Shown: positions 1 to 10,202, counted from the first letter of the stretch. The stretch: DNA of 56,131 bases from Methylobacter sp. (GCA_030679035.1 JAUXTH010000002.1:1-56131); one strand, 5' to 3'. The notes: generated from the letters alone by a model not told the origin. Made by a program: numbers and translations.

Positions 1-132
1 CAGACTTTGAGACTTTAGCAACCGCCAAAAAGCCACCAACCCCGAAACACTGCCACACATCAACAGTTGAACGAACCAGCAACAACAGCGGCGAGTGAGA
101 ATACTAAAGCCGCCCAGCTTAACCCCTGAAAA

Positions 133-226
133 GCCTAACGTTAAGTAGACACCTTTTCAGGTGTATATTAAATTTAAATCACCGGGGTGCAGCGGTGTAT
201 AATGCCGCCTCAGTAATCCGTTAGGC
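133..226. other. Candidate attC/attI-like recombination region
   Basis: Two inverted boxes fit the integron core consensus: GCCTAAC at 133-139 (RYYYAAC) and GTTAGGC at 220-226 (GTTRRRY), 94 bp end to end. A further GTTAAGT lies at 140-146, directly abutting the first box. Between them are two small hairpins: ACACCT/AGGTGT with a 4-base loop (149-164), and CACCG/CGGTG (180-197). The site lies 40 bp upstream of an integron integrase gene, on the side where attI and the cassettes normally sit. The inner arms are only weakly complementary, so a true attC fold is not established. The bases to the left (1-132) hold no recognisable gene. Confidence 0.35.
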
Positions 227-266
227 TAGATACTATAATAATTACATTATTGATAGCAACTTTTTT

Positions 267-1241
267 ATGCAAAATACAAATACACCTCCTAAATTGCTGG
301 ATCAGGTGCGTGACCGTATTCGCGTCAAGCACTATAGCATCCGTACTGAAACGCAATATGTGCAATGGATCAAGCGGTTTATTCTGTTTCACGGCAAGCG
401 GCATCCGCAAGAGATGGGTGCTGCGGAGGTGGAGGCGTTTTTAACGCATCTGGCGGTTGACGGGCAGGTGTCGGCTTCGACGCAGAACCAAGCGTTGTCG
501 GCACTATTGTTTTTATACAAAGAGGTGTTGGCGATAGATTTGCCGTGGCTGGGTAATGTGGTGCGGGCGAAACAGCCGAAACGTTTGCCGGTGGTGTTGA
601 CGCGCTCGGAGGTTAGGGATGTGCTGGTGCGCATGAATGGTGTGTATGGGCTGATGGCGAATATGCTGTATGGAACCGGTATGCGCTTGATGGAATGTGT
701 GCGTTTGCGGGTTAAGGATGTGGATTTCGAGCGCAGTGAGATTCTGATCCGCGAAGGCAAGGGTGGAAAGGATAGGGTAACAATGCTACCTGCTTCGGTG
801 GTGTCAGGGTTGCGGACGCATTTGGAGCAGCGGCGCGCGTTGTTTGAAGATGACAAACGTATCGGCAAAGCCGATGTTTTTCTGCCTGATGCGTTGGCGA
901 AAAAATATCCGAATGCGGCAACAGAATGGTGCTGGCAGTATGTTTTTCCTTCCGGCAGTTTTTCGGTTGACCCGCGCAGTGGAGCGGAGCGTCGCCATCA
1001 TATTGATGAAAAATTATTGCAACGGGCAATGAAGAAAGCGGTGCAGGTATCGGGGATTGCCAAACCGGCCACACCTCATACGCTGCGGCATTCGTTTGCG
1101 ACGCATCTGCTGGAAGCGGGTTATGACATCCGCACGGTACAGGAATTATTGGGGCATAACGATGTTTCTACTACTATGATTTACACCCATGTATTGAATA
1201 AAGGCGGCAGGGGTGTGTTGAGCCCTTTGGATCAGCTCTGA
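267..1241 (+). CDS. intI: Integron integrase (tyrosine recombinase, IntI family)
   Basis: This is a site-specific tyrosine recombinase of 324 residues that would insert and excise gene cassettes at attI/attC sites. The N-terminal SAM-like DNA-binding domain covers about 8-95 and the catalytic domain about 105-320. Visible catalytic residues are R140 (in GTGMRLME), H271 and R274 (HTLRH), H297 (LLGH) and Y306 (MIYTHV). The IntI-specific insertion between the catalytic boxes is present around 208-228 ([13 protein letters not shown], then WQYVF). It separates IntI from XerC/XerD and phage integrases. Length and all key residues are intact, so it is probably active. The start follows a T-rich leader with no strong Shine-Dalgarno sequence. 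TATAAT at 198-203 is a possible -10 element. Any cassettes would lie left of the window. Confidence 0.92.
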   Translation: MQNTNTPPKLLDQVRDRIRVKHYSIRTETQYVQWIKRFILFHGKRHPQEMGAAEVEAFLTHLAVDGQVSASTQNQALSALLFLYKEVLAIDLPWLGNVVRAKQPKRLPVVLTRSEVRDVLVRMNGVYGLMANMLYGTGMRLMECVRLRVKDVDFERSEILIREGKGGKDRVTMLPASVVSGLRTHLEQRRALFEDDKRIGKADVFLPDALAKKYPNAATEWCWQYVFPSGSFSVDPRSGAERRHHIDEKLLQRAMKKAVQVSGIAKPATPHTLRHSFATHLLEAGYDIRTVQELLGHNDVSTTMIYTHVLNKGGRGVLSPLDQL

Positions 1242-1351
1242 TTAGTGCAATGTCGGCGGGATTGATATACTTAGATGCGTTGAAAAATCATTGCCCTTAG
1301 TTTTTTAGGGTGCATGAATTGGTTCTGTTTGGGATGGCGTTTGGGTGCTAA

Positions 1352-1858
1352 ATGAAAAATGATCAGGCAGGCGATGAGCAGAATTATCTGGATATTTGTA
1401 TCGCCAGCCAACAACTGACGGTTTATGTGGATGCAAATCCGGTGCAGTGTTATCCCGTTTCCACCGCAAAAAATGGCGCAGGCGAACTGATGGGCAGCGA
1501 ATGCACGCCCACCGGATGGCATCAAATCAGGGCCAAGATTGGTGCGGGTCAGCCGTTAAACTCGGTTTTTGTTGGCAGGCGCGCCACGGGTGAAGTTTAC
1601 AACACCGATTTGGGCAAACAGCATCCGCAACGCGACTGGATATTGACCCGGATCTTGTGGCTGGGCGGGCTGGAGCCGGGCAAGAATCGTTACGGCTGCG
1701 TCGATAGTATCTGGCGGTATATTTATATCCACGGTTGTCCCGATCAATTAATGAACGGCAACCCTGGATCGCACGGTTGTATTCGGATGAAAAATGCCGA
1801 TGTGCTGGATTTGTTTAATAGGATTGAAGTTGGGGTTAAGGTTTATATTCATGAATAA
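1352..1858 (+). CDS. L,D-transpeptidase (YkuD family)
   Basis: The 168-residue protein carries an L,D-transpeptidase catalytic domain. Family members make 3-3 peptidoglycan cross-links or attach proteins to peptidoglycan in the periplasm. The signature is clear near the C-terminus: H127 in IYIHG and catalytic C143 in the SHGCIR box, 15 residues downstream. The N-terminus is hydrophilic, with no signal peptide or membrane segment, as in a short subfamily of YkuD proteins, so its route to the periplasm is unclear. It is followed 30 bp later by truA, and transcription may be shared. The substrate cannot be told from sequence. Confidence 0.85.
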   Translation: MKNDQAGDEQNYLDICIASQQLTVYVDANPVQCYPVSTAKNGAGELMGSECTPTGWHQIRAKIGAGQPLNSVFVGRRATGEVYNTDLGKQHPQRDWILTRILWLGGLEPGKNRYGCVDSIWRYIYIHGCPDQLMNGNPGSHGCIRMKNADVLDLFNRIEVGVKVYIHE

Positions 1859-1888
1859 TGGTTTTTCTGTAAGCGTAAAGGGAATTGG

Positions 1889-2692
1889 ATGACGCGTATC
1901 GTTTTAGGCATCGAATACGATGGCAGCGGTTTTTCGGGATGGCAGTGGCAAACCCAGCAACGAAGCGTCCAACAGGTGCTTGAACAAGCCTTGTCGAAAG
2001 TCGCCAATCACAAGGTTACCGTGCAGTGCGCAGGGAGAACCGATACCGGCGTGCATGCGCTTGAGCAGGTGGTGCATTTTGAAGCAAAAGTGGAACGCGA
2101 ACTGCATACCTGGGTGTTGGGCGGTAACAGCAATCTGCCGGACGATGTCAGGATCGCCTGGGTAAAACCGGCGGTCGGCGATTTCCACGCCAGATACAGT
2201 GCGATTGCCCGTTTTTATCGTTACGTCATTCTTAACCGGCCGATCAAGTCGGCGTTATTGCGCAATCAGGCGACTTGGCATCACAATCCGCTGGATGCCG
2301 ATAAGATGCACCAGGCGGCACAACATCTGATCGGCAAGCACGATTTTTCCACGTTCAGGGCGCAGGGTTGCCAGTCCAAAAGCCCTTGCCGGGAGATGTA
2401 TTTTATTGATGTTTATCGGGACGGCGATAAGGTCATTATTGATATTTCGGCCAATGCTTTTTTGCATCACATGGTCAGGAATATTGCCGGGGTGTTGATC
2501 GATATAGGCGCCGGAAAGCAGGATGTAAACTGGACGCAGGAGCTGCTTGAGCTTAAAAGCCGAAAGCTGGGCGGCGTCACCGCGCCTCCTTATGGCTTGT
2601 ATTTGGGTGCGGTTTATTATCCCGAACATTACGGCATTGCCAAGCATCCGGTGTTTGACAAATTGCCGGTTGATGCCAAGCGGCATGATTAA
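1889..2692 (+). CDS. truA: tRNA pseudouridine(38-40) synthase
   Basis: TruA isomerises uridines 38-40 in the anticodon arm of many tRNAs. The 267-residue length matches the family. The catalytic aspartate is D52 in the motif GRTDTGVHA. Other family landmarks are YDGSGFSGWQ at 10-19, the ARYSAIARFYRY segment near 100-112 and the FLHHMVRNI motif in the C-terminal half. An AAGGGAATTGG ribosome site precedes the ATG. In many gammaproteobacteria truA lies directly before trpF. Here a DUF2231 gene and a terminator separate them. Confidence 0.95.
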   Translation: MTRIVLGIEYDGSGFSGWQWQTQQRSVQQVLEQALSKVANHKVTVQCAGRTDTGVHALEQVVHFEAKVERELHTWVLGGNSNLPDDVRIAWVKPAVGDFHARYSAIARFYRYVILNRPIKSALLRNQATWHHNPLDADKMHQAAQHLIGKHDFSTFRAQGCQSKSPCREMYFIDVYRDGDKVIIDISANAFLHHMVRNIAGVLIDIGAGKQDVNWTQELLELKSRKLGGVTAPPYGLYLGAVYYPEHYGIAKHPVFDKLPVDAKRHD

Positions 2693-2767
2693 CAGTATTG
2701 CATCGTTTTTTTGTTATTTGCAATTGCCCAAATATCAAGTAGATTGTCATCTTCACAAATAATAACG

Positions 2768-3403
2768 ATGGTTGATATGAATAACTTTTTGTCTTTTCAA
2801 ATTCATGGCGGAGCCGATCACGGCGGTGGTATTGCTGACGGCATTGCAAGTCTGCTGACTTTTTTTGAAGGGCTCACAGCTCAGGATTCACCGGGTATTT
2901 TTCCGGCATTAATGCCCGGCCTATCCAGTATGGATAATATTCATCCGTTGCTGGTGCATTTCCCGATTGCATTTTTATCGGCTTTTTTTGCATTGGACGT
3001 GGTCGGCACGCTGGCTAAAAAACCGCAATGGCGCAATGTTGCCAGTTGGTTGCTGTATTTGGGTACTGTAGCCGCCGTCTTTACGGTGACTGCCGGTTTC
3101 ATTGCCGCAGGTTCCGTCGCGCATGGGGATGATGTTCATGCGATCATGGAGCGGCATGAGCATTTCGGCGTATCCGTGCTGTCTTTGGCGATTCTATTGT
3201 CGGCTTGGCGCTTAAAAAGTGGCGGAGTCATAGAGGGTGGAGCTAACAGTTTTTTTCTGATATTGGCGGCATTGCTCTGTGTGTTGATGATGTTGGGCGC
3301 TGATTTAGGCGGCTTGATGGTTTATAAATATGGAGTGGCCGTTAAAGCCGCTCAAGTTCAGGATATTGGTGTTCATGAGCATGTTCATGAACACGAACAT
3401 TAA
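2768..3403 (+). CDS. DUF2231 family membrane protein
   Basis: The 211-residue protein has about four hydrophobic segments and a family-typical opening motif, [14 protein letters not shown], which starts the first membrane helix. This matches DUF2231, whose function is not settled. Further helices follow around [27 protein letters not shown] and [14 protein letters not shown]. The C-terminus ends in a histidine-rich tail (HEHVHEHEH) that could bind a metal ion, which is an inference. The frame is open 19 codons upstream, but ATG 2768 is the better start because the extra residues look like non-coding leader. ATG 2777 is an alternative. Confidence 0.75.
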   Translation: MVDMNNFLSFQIHGGADHGGGIADGIASLLTFFEGLTAQDSPGIFPALMPGLSSMDNIHPLLVHFPIAFLSAFFALDVVGTLAKKPQWRNVASWLLYLGTVAAVFTVTAGFIAAGSVAHGDDVHAIMERHEHFGVSVLSLAILLSAWRLKSGGVIEGGANSFFLILAALLCVLMMLGADLGGLMVYKYGVAVKAAQVQDIGVHEHVHEHEH

Positions 3404-3501
3404 TAAATACTATAAGGCCGTTTCCGCTTAAATTTAAAAGCATTTTGAAATTTTGGGCTGTATTGCAAACTCAGCATCGTTAAATTTTTTAGTCTTATTG
3501 A

Positions 3502-3539
3502 ACACAAGGCCGATTTTACATCGGCCTTGTGTTTTTTAT
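3502..3539 (+). terminator. Strong intrinsic terminator after the DUF2231 gene
   Basis: A perfect 13-bp stem (3502-3514 pairing with 3520-3532; left arm ACACAAGGCCGAT) closes a 5-base loop and is followed by TTTTT. It separates the truA/DUF2231 unit from the trp genes. Confidence 0.9.
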
Positions 3540-3633
3540 GGGCTAAATTAATGATGATTACAGGCAAATTATGGTGCTGTTTTATGTTATTCTAGGCGGC
3601 TAGCTTTTTTGGTTAAATTTCTCATATCACTTT

Positions 3634-4266
3634 ATGCGAACTCGCGTTAAAATTTGCGGCTTTACCCGTGTTGAAGATGCTGTTTGTGCGGCTCGGTTAG
3701 GCGTGGATGCAATCGGTCTGGTGTTTTATCCGCCCAGTCCGAGAAATGTTGATATTGAGCAAGCGGTTGAAATTGTTAAGGCTTTGCCGGCATTTGTCTC
3801 GGTAGTCGCTTTGTTTGTCGACGAGCAGGAGTCGAGGATACGCGAGGTTCTGCAACGGGTATCGATCGATTGCTTGCAATTTCATGGCGATGAATCCCCC
3901 GAGGCTTGCAGGCTTTATGGCAAGCGTTATATGAAGGCGGTGAGGATGCAGGAGGGAATCGATATTTCAGACTTGGCTCTGCAATATCACGATGCGACAG
4001 GGTTGCTGTTGGATGCGTATTATCCGGGCGCGAAAGGCGGTACAGGCAGCCGGTTTGACTGGGAGTTGATTCCTGAACATTGCGCCTTGCCTATCGTATT
4101 GGCGGGTGGTTTAGATGAGAATAACGCTAGACAGGCGGTGCAGGCGGTAAGACCTTATGCGCTGGATGTCAGCAGCGGTGTCGAAGCGGAAAAAGGTGTA
4201 AAGGATGCGCTAAAAATGGCGGCATTCATACGTGAAGTTAACGAGGGTGACAGAATAATAATATGA
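3634..4266 (+). CDS. trpF: Phosphoribosylanthranilate isomerase
   Basis: TrpF converts N-(5'-phosphoribosyl)anthranilate to CdRP, the third step of tryptophan synthesis from chorismate. The 210-residue TIM barrel shows KICGFTR near the start with the catalytic cysteine, the phosphate-binding GGTGSRFDW region, LAGGL, and DVSSGVE at the C-terminal end. It is monofunctional and not fused to trpC. The TGA stop overlaps the trpB ATG (ATGA), indicating translational coupling. No leader peptide with tandem Trp codons is visible upstream, so classical trp attenuation is unlikely at this promoter. Confidence 0.96.
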   Translation: MRTRVKICGFTRVEDAVCAARLGVDAIGLVFYPPSPRNVDIEQAVEIVKALPAFVSVVALFVDEQESRIREVLQRVSIDCLQFHGDESPEACRLYGKRYMKAVRMQEGIDISDLALQYHDATGLLLDAYYPGAKGGTGSRFDWELIPEHCALPIVLAGGLDENNARQAVQAVRPYALDVSSGVEAEKGVKDALKMAAFIREVNEGDRIII

Positions 4267-5465
4267 CAGAAAAATATAATATGCCCGATGAAAGGGGACA
4301 CTTTGGCCCTTACGGCGGAATGTTCGTCGCGGAAACATTGATGCTGCCGATTCAGGAATTGAATGCCGCTTATCAACAGTATTTGGATGATCCTGATTTT
4401 ATCGCGGAACTGGATGCCGATTTAACGCATTATGTAGGTCGTCCTTCGCCTTTATATCATGCCGAACGCTGGAGCAGGGAACTGGGCGGCGCGCAGATTT
4501 ATCTGAAACGCGAAGACTTGAACCATACCGGCGCTCATAAAATAAATAACACGATCGGTCAGGCGTTATTGGCCAAGCGCATGGGCAAGACCCGTATTAT
4601 TGCTGAAACCGGAGCCGGTCAGCATGGTGTTGCGACGGCGACGGTTGCAGCAAGGCTGGGATTGGAATGCGTAATTTACATGGGTGCCGTCGATGTTGTC
4701 CGCCAGTCTTTGAACGTATACCGGATGAAGTTGCTGGGCGCGACAGTGGTGCCCGTTGAATCCGGTTCAAAAACTTTAAAAGATGCGTTGAACGAAGCGC
4801 TCAGGGACTGGGTGACCAACGTCGATAATACTTTTTATATTATCGGTACGGTTGCGGGCCCGCATCCTTATCCTGCGATGGTCAGGGATTTTCAGGCCAT
4901 TATCGGTCGTGAAGCAAGGCAGCAATGTCTGAACCAAGCCGGACGCTTGCCTGATGCATTGGTCGCCTGCGTTGGCGGCGGATCGAATGCAATCGGCTTG
5001 TTTTATCCGTTTATCGACGACCGTTCGGTGAAAATGATCGGTGTCGAAGCGGCGGGTGACGGTATTGAAACAGGTCGTCATTCCGCGCCTTTATGTGCAG
5101 GGCGTCCCGGCGTGTTGCATGGCAACCGGACTTATCTGATGGAAGATGACGATGGCGAAATCATCGAGACGCATTCCATTTCCGCAGGCTTGGATTATCC
5201 GGGCGTAGGCCCTGAACATGCTTGGCTGAAAGATACCGGCAGGGCTGAATATGTCAATATTACCGACTCTGAGGCGATGGAAGGTTTTCATGCCTTGACC
5301 TGTATGGAAGGCATTATCCCTGCACTAGAATCCAGTCATGCGATGGCTTACACGATGAAACTTGCTCCAACCATGAGCAAAGATGAAATTATTATTGTCT
5401 GTCTGTCCGGTCGCGGCGATAAAGACATGCAAACGATAGCGCAACGCGAGGGGATAGAACTGTGA
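4263..5465 (+). CDS. trpB: Tryptophan synthase beta chain
   Basis: TrpB condenses indole and L-serine to L-tryptophan in the alpha2-beta2 complex with TrpA. At 400 residues it is standard length. The PLP Schiff-base lysine is K93 in HTGAHKINN, the gating-loop glutamate lies in AETGAGQHG, and the PLP phosphate loop is GGGSNAIG. The gene overlaps trpF by 4 bp and trpA by 4 bp (GTGA), so the three genes form a tightly coupled cistron group. Confidence 0.97.
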   Translation: MTEKYNMPDERGHFGPYGGMFVAETLMLPIQELNAAYQQYLDDPDFIAELDADLTHYVGRPSPLYHAERWSRELGGAQIYLKREDLNHTGAHKINNTIGQALLAKRMGKTRIIAETGAGQHGVATATVAARLGLECVIYMGAVDVVRQSLNVYRMKLLGATVVPVESGSKTLKDALNEALRDWVTNVDNTFYIIGTVAGPHPYPAMVRDFQAIIGREARQQCLNQAGRLPDALVACVGGGSNAIGLFYPFIDDRSVKMIGVEAAGDGIETGRHSAPLCAGRPGVLHGNRTYLMEDDDGEIIETHSISAGLDYPGVGPEHAWLKDTGRAEYVNITDSEAMEGFHALTCMEGIIPALESSHAMAYTMKLAPTMSKDEIIIVCLSGRGDKDMQTIAQREGIEL

Positions 5466-6265
5466 GTCGATTAGCTGCTACATTTGAAGCGTTATCCAAA
5501 TCGGGTCGCAAGGCGTTAGTCCCGTTTATTACTGCTGGTGATCCGAGACCCGATTTTACTTTGCCGATGATGCATGCCATGGTCGAGGCCGGTGTTGATG
5601 TGATCGAGTTGGGCGTACCGTTTTCCGATCCTATGGCGGACGGGCCGGTCATTCAGCGAGCCAGCGAGCGAGCCTTAGATCATAAAATGAGCTTAAGACG
5701 CACCTTGGCTATTGCGACGGAATTCAGGAAAACCAACCAACATACGCCGGTGGTGCTGATGGGCTATGTGAATCCCATTGAGGCCATGGGTTATGAAGAT
5801 TTTGCCAATGCAGCTCAACGCGCCGAGATTGACGGTGTTTTGACCGTTGATTTGCCGCCGGAAGAAGCGGAAGAATGCGTTGCATTGTTAAAAGCGCGAG
5901 ACATTGATCCGATTTTTCTGCTGGCTCCCAACAGTACCGATGAGCGTATTAAAAAAATGGACGCTGCCGGTAGCGGGTATATTTATTATGTTTCGCTGAA
6001 GGGCGTAACTGGCGCAGGGCATCTGAATACAGCGGATGTTGAAACCAAGCTTAATCAAATCAAGGCAAATACGCGCTTGCCTGTGGCTATCGGTTTTGGT
6101 GTCAAAGACGCTCAAACGGCAAAAACGGTTGCGAATTTGGGCGACGGTGTGGTTGTCGGCAGCGCCTTGATCAGCAAAATTGAGGCGAATCTGGATGATC
6201 CGGAACGTGCCAAAACAGAGATAGTTGAGTTATTGGTCGCCATGCGCCAGGCAATGGATAACTAG
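5462..6265 (+). CDS. trpA: Tryptophan synthase alpha chain
   Basis: TrpA cleaves indole-3-glycerol phosphate to indole, which is channelled to TrpB. The protein has 267 residues. Catalytic E49 ([11 protein letters not shown]) and D60 (ADGP) fall at the same positions as in the Salmonella enzyme. The phosphate-binding segment GFGVKDAQT is present. The start is a GTG that overlaps the trpB stop (GTGA), so translation is probably coupled. Confidence 0.97.
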   Translation: MSRLAATFEALSKSGRKALVPFITAGDPRPDFTLPMMHAMVEAGVDVIELGVPFSDPMADGPVIQRASERALDHKMSLRRTLAIATEFRKTNQHTPVVLMGYVNPIEAMGYEDFANAAQRAEIDGVLTVDLPPEEAEECVALLKARDIDPIFLLAPNSTDERIKKMDAAGSGYIYYVSLKGVTGAGHLNTADVETKLNQIKANTRLPVAIGFGVKDAQTAKTVANLGDGVVVGSALISKIEANLDDPERAKTEIVELLVAMRQAMDN

Positions 6266-6273
6266 AGAAATAG

Positions 6274-6306
6274 GTAGGATGGGCTGACGCAAGGAGGCCC
6301 ATCAAG
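6274..6306. repeat. REP-like palindrome between trpA and accD
   Basis: GTAGGATGGGC opens a hairpin whose 7-bp arms GATGGGC (6278-6284) and GCCCATC (6297-6303) enclose a 12-base loop. The GTAGG-TGG head resembles dispersed extragenic palindromes seen in many proteobacteria. A related degenerate copy lies at 13924-13958. There is no T tract, so it is not an obvious terminator. Confidence 0.5.
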
Positions 6307-6332
6307 CAACAGCAACACGATGGGGCATATGA

Positions 6333-7280
6333 ATGAGTTGGTTTGAAAAGTTAATCCCTTCAACAATTAGAACGGAAGGGTCGAATAAAAAAGGCGCCGT
6401 GCCTGAAGGATTGTGGAATAAGTGCCCTAGCTGCAATGCGATTCTTTACAATACCGAGTTGGAAAGAAATTTCAGCGTTTGCCCAAAATGCGAGCATCAT
6501 ATGCGCATTTCCGCCAGAACGCGCTTGAATATGTTTCTGGACGAGGGCGGTCATGAAGAAATTGGCAAAAATGTTAAACCAGTCGATCCGTTAAAATTTA
6601 AAGACAGTAAAAAATATAAAGACCGGATTACCCAGGCGCAAAAACAGACCAAAGAAAACGATGCGCTGGTGGTCATGAAAGGCCAGCTAAAAGGTCAGGA
6701 TATAGTTGCCGCCGCCTTTGATTTCGGCTTTATGGGCGGTTCTATGGGCTCGGTGGTCGGCGAAAAGTTTGTTCGCGGCGTCAACAAAAGTCTGGAGCTG
6801 GGCGTACCTTTTATCGTGTTTACGGCCAGCGGCGGCGCACGTATGCAGGAATCGCTGTTTTCGTTGTTCCAGATGGCGAAAACCAGCGCGGCATTAACCA
6901 AGTTGTCCGATGCGGGTCTGCCGTATATCTCATTTATGACCGACCCGACCATGGGCGGCGTATCAGCCAGTTTAGCCATGCTGGGCGACATTAATGTGGC
7001 CGAACCCAACGCCTTGATCGGTTTTGCAGGCCCCCGCGTAATCGAGCAAACCGTCCGTGAAAAACTGCCTGAAGGCTTTCAGCGTAGCGAGTTTTTGCAA
7101 GAGCACGGCGCTATCGATATGATTATCGACAGACGTGAAATGCGCGACAAGATAGCCGGTATTTTGGCGATACTGATGGCGGGCAGAGCCAGTGTAGAGC
7201 AGCATCTTAACGTCGACCCGAAAACGGTGATTGTTGAAGCGGATGATGTGGAGCATCAACCGAATCAGGAAGGCTGCTGA
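6333..7280 (+). CDS. accD: Acetyl-CoA carboxylase carboxyltransferase subunit beta
   Basis: AccD pairs with AccA to transfer carboxyl from carboxybiotin to acetyl-CoA, giving malonyl-CoA for fatty-acid synthesis. The N-terminal zinc ribbon is complete, with cysteines at C31, C34, C50 and C53 (KCPSC, then VCPKC). The crotonase-fold carboxyltransferase core follows, including [11 protein letters not shown] and MGGVSASLA. The 315-residue length is normal. It sits 15 bp before folC, the usual accD-folC pair. Confidence 0.97.
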   Translation: MSWFEKLIPSTIRTEGSNKKGAVPEGLWNKCPSCNAILYNTELERNFSVCPKCEHHMRISARTRLNMFLDEGGHEEIGKNVKPVDPLKFKDSKKYKDRITQAQKQTKENDALVVMKGQLKGQDIVAAAFDFGFMGGSMGSVVGEKFVRGVNKSLELGVPFIVFTASGGARMQESLFSLFQMAKTSAALTKLSDAGLPYISFMTDPTMGGVSASLAMLGDINVAEPNALIGFAGPRVIEQTVREKLPEGFQRSEFLQEHGAIDMIIDRREMRDKIAGILAILMAGRASVEQHLNVDPKTVIVEADDVEHQPNQEGC

Positions 7281-7295
7281 TTTTAATATCGGTTA

Positions 7296-8567
7296 ATGAT
7301 ACATTTTGATTCGCTACAGGGTTGGCTGAAATGGCAGGAAAGCTTACATCCTTTAGTCATTGATTTGGGTTTGGAGCGGGCGGCGCAGGTTTTTCGCGCG
7401 CTTAACCCTGATTACATCAAGCCTCCGACCCTTACTGTCGCCGGAACCAATGGCAAAGGCTCAACCGTCGCGTATCTTGAGGCCATATACACCGCGCAGG
7501 GCTATCGGGTGGGGTCTTATACGTCGCCGCATATTCTGAAATATAATGAAAGAATAAAAATAGACGGCAAGCCGGTATCGGACGACCAAATTTGCGAGGC
7601 CTTTGCAAGAATTGAGTCGGTACGAGGCAATACTTCATTAAGCTATTTTGAATTCGGCACACTGGCGGCATTGGACATATTCTGCCGTGCCGGAGTCGAT
7701 GTTCAATTGCTTGAGGTCGGTCTGGGCGGGCGATTGGATGCGGTCAATATTGTCGATCCCGATGTCGCATTGATCACCAGCATTAGCATCGATCATGTCG
7801 AGTGGCTGGGTGGCACAAGGGAAGCCATCGGACGGGAAAAAGCCGGTATTTTCCGGGCAGCAGTCCCTGCCATCATAGGCGATCCAGACCCCCCAGAATC
7901 ATTGATACAGAGCGCTATTGAGCAGCAGGCCTTGCTGTATTGTATCGATAAGGATTTTGGCTATAAGAAACAGCCAACAGGATGGGATTGGTATGGGGCC
8001 GGCAGGCAAATGCTACAATTACCGGAACCGGCTTTAAAAGGGGAGCACCAGTATCGCAATGCATCGGCGGTTATTTTAGCGCTGACTCAGATGGACGGGA
8101 TATTGCCGGTAACTGAAGCATCGATTAAACAGGGACTGAGAAATGTCCGGTTAGCCGGCCGGTTTCAACTTATCGATGGCGAAATCCCTGTGCTGCTGGA
8201 TGTGGGGCATAATCCCCAGGCAGTCAAAACGCTGGCTGATTACTTGACGGCTGTTTTTCCCGGCAGACGCGTCCATGCTGTTTTTTCTATGATGAAAGAC
8301 AAGGACATTGCCGGCGTTCTTGAGATTATGAATCATGTGGTTTACGACTGGTTTTTTGCGCCTTTGGCGAATCCCCGAACGGCTACGGAATCGGTTATGC
8401 GTGAGATTTTTTCACAAAGTTCGGTGCCCAGGGTTTCTTTTGGTTTTGCTGGTTTTACTGAGGCATTTTCTGCTGCAAAAAACCAGTCGCGCGAAGGCGA
8501 TCTGTTACTGGTTTTTGGATCTTTCTTTTTGGTATCTGAGTGCTTGGTTGAATTTGAGAATAAGTGA
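7296..8567 (+). CDS. folC: Bifunctional folylpolyglutamate/dihydrofolate synthase
   Basis: FolC ligates glutamate to dihydropteroate and extends polyglutamate chains on folates, using ATP. The 423-residue protein has the Mur-ligase P-loop GTNGKGST at 50-57. Family landmarks follow: SYTSPHI, the LLEVGLGGRLDAVN segment, the SISIDHVEWLG box, and DVGHNPQA in the C-terminal domain. It lies between accD and dedD, as in other gammaproteobacteria. folP is not found in this window. Confidence 0.96.
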   Translation: MIHFDSLQGWLKWQESLHPLVIDLGLERAAQVFRALNPDYIKPPTLTVAGTNGKGSTVAYLEAIYTAQGYRVGSYTSPHILKYNERIKIDGKPVSDDQICEAFARIESVRGNTSLSYFEFGTLAALDIFCRAGVDVQLLEVGLGGRLDAVNIVDPDVALITSISIDHVEWLGGTREAIGREKAGIFRAAVPAIIGDPDPPESLIQSAIEQQALLYCIDKDFGYKKQPTGWDWYGAGRQMLQLPEPALKGEHQYRNASAVILALTQMDGILPVTEASIKQGLRNVRLAGRFQLIDGEIPVLLDVGHNPQAVKTLADYLTAVFPGRRVHAVFSMMKDKDIAGVLEIMNHVVYDWFFAPLANPRTATESVMREIFSQSSVPRVSFGFAGFTEAFSAAKNQSREGDLLLVFGSFFLVSECLVEFENK

Positions 8568-8576
8568 GTAGACGAA

Positions 8577-9653
8577 ATGGATCATGAATTAAAACAACGT
8601 TTGATTGGTGCGGTCGTGGTTACGGCCTTATGTGCTATTTTTATCCCGATGCTGTTCGATGATCCTGTCGATAATAGTGGTCAGTTAGTCAGCGAGTTGA
8701 GTATTCCTGCTCCAGTTGATTCAGGCGCAGATACTGCCGGTAAATTGCCGAGCAATGCAGAGCAGGTTTTAAAATCGACGGATCCTGAGCCTTTATCGAC
8801 CGAAACTGCGGGCGATACGATTGAGAGTACCGGCGCAGCCGAAGAAGCGGCCGAACCTGATGCTGGTCAGCCGAAACAGGGCCATTCAGGAGAGTCTTTG
8901 TATGCCGAATCCGAAGGCTATGGCAAAGAAGATGCCGGTGCGGAAGAGGTCGTTGAACCTGTAGATAAGCAGCAGCCAAAGCCGCGTTCAAAGCAGGCTC
9001 CAGCAGAGCAGTCCTTCGATTCCGCTCAGGGCAAGCCTTTATCGACAGATGCCGCCCGCGCCAAACAAGCCAGGGACGAAGCCATCGCTAAAGAAGCGGC
9101 AAAGATTAAAAAAGCCGCAGAGACGGTAAAACCAACGGCTGTCACTAAAGATGGCGCAAGTGTCGTAAGCGCTAAGGAAGCAATTCGACCTGCGGTTAAA
9201 AAGCCTGACAAATCCGCCGGGAGCGGATTTGCACGCGAAGCGCCCGAAGGGGGGCGGGCAGGGATAGCCCAGCCTGACATTGAACCTCCAGTGGCCGCGA
9301 AGGTTGAAGGGGCCAAAGCAGGCGCTTTAGAAACGCCTAAACAACTTAATACTGCGAAAAGCCTGGCTGCCGCTGTAGCGGAAGCAAAAAAACCGGAAGT
9401 TGCACCGAAAACGAGTCCAAAATTGGTGCGCTGGTATATTCAACTTGGCAGTTTCAGTAAAAGAGAAAATGCAATGTCTCTTTGGGATAGCTTGCGCGAA
9501 CAAGGCTTGCCCGCTTCGCTGGATACTGTTCAAACAGACAAAGGAACTTCATATCGTCTCCGGGTAGGACCAGAGCTTGACGGAAAAAAAGCGGCGGCAA
9601 TGAAGGCAAGACTGGATAAACAGAACATAAAGGCAATTTTGGTTTCTGAGTGA
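8577..9653 (+). CDS. dedD: SPOR-domain cell-division protein (DedD-like)
   Basis: This 358-residue protein has an N-terminal cytoplasmic stub and a single membrane helix (about 9-27). A long, low-complexity linker rich in Ala, Glu and Lys (about 30-285) follows, then a C-terminal SPOR domain (about 285-358; WYIQLGSFSKRENA and YRLRVGPELDG). SPOR domains bind denuded septal peptidoglycan, so a division-septum role in the periplasm is likely. The linker is longer than in Escherichia coli DedD. It contains a GC-rich stretch (9210-9275) that looks unlike its surroundings. Confidence 0.88.
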   Translation: MDHELKQRLIGAVVVTALCAIFIPMLFDDPVDNSGQLVSELSIPAPVDSGADTAGKLPSNAEQVLKSTDPEPLSTETAGDTIESTGAAEEAAEPDAGQPKQGHSGESLYAESEGYGKEDAGAEEVVEPVDKQQPKPRSKQAPAEQSFDSAQGKPLSTDAARAKQARDEAIAKEAAKIKKAAETVKPTAVTKDGASVVSAKEAIRPAVKKPDKSAGSGFAREAPEGGRAGIAQPDIEPPVAAKVEGAKAGALETPKQLNTAKSLAAAVAEAKKPEVAPKTSPKLVRWYIQLGSFSKRENAMSLWDSLREQGLPASLDTVQTDKGTSYRLRVGPELDGKKAAAMKARLDKQNIKAILVSE

Positions 9654-9680
9654 TGCAAGAGGGCGGGTTAGTCTAAAAGC

Positions 9681-10172
9681 ATGATCTGGATAGATTTTAC
9701 TCTGATCGGGCTTGTTTTTATTTGCGTTGTGATCGGATTGCTGCGCGGATTTATCAAGGAAGTTTTTTCATTGGCATTCTGGATGCTGGCAAGCTGGGTG
9801 AGTTTGATGTTTACTCATGAGTTTTCTGGTTTTCTGGAATCGACGATAAGTCAGCCGTCAGCCAGAATTATTGCCTCTTTTGTGGCTTTATTTGTGATCA
9901 CGCTGAGTCTTGGCGGTTTGATCGGTTTCTTATTGGGGGTATTAATTAAACAAACTGGATTAACCTTTATGGATCGATTCGGCGGCATTATTTTCGGTGC
10001 TGTTCGCGGCATGATTGTTGTTGCCGTCGTTGTCATACTGGCGGGATTGACACCCTTGCCCAAGGATTCCTGGTGGACTCAATCAACTGTGATTCCACCT
10101 TTTCAAGTGCTCGCCGTATGGTTGCGAGATCATATTTCGTCAGGCCTGACGAAATACATCAGTTATCTCTAA
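9681..10172 (+). CDS. cvpA: CvpA family membrane protein
   Basis: The 163-residue protein has four predicted membrane helices. It opens with WIDFTLIGLVFICVVIGLLRG, then FSLAFWMLASWVSLMF, and ends with the conserved FGAVRGMIVVAVVVIL helix. CvpA was named for colicin V production in Escherichia coli and is linked to envelope homeostasis, but its molecular function is uncertain. The dedD-cvpA-purF order is conserved across gammaproteobacteria and gives most of the confidence. Confidence 0.93.
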   Translation: MIWIDFTLIGLVFICVVIGLLRGFIKEVFSLAFWMLASWVSLMFTHEFSGFLESTISQPSARIIASFVALFVITLSLGGLIGFLLGVLIKQTGLTFMDRFGGIIFGAVRGMIVVAVVVILAGLTPLPKDSWWTQSTVIPPFQVLAVWLRDHISSGLTKYISYL

Positions 10173-10202
10173 TTTCTATAAAATAATGCAGGTTAAAAAA
10201 TA

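Noticed and set aside
3540-3633. Trp attenuator before trpF
   Set aside because: No leader peptide with tandem Trp codons and no competing hairpins were found.
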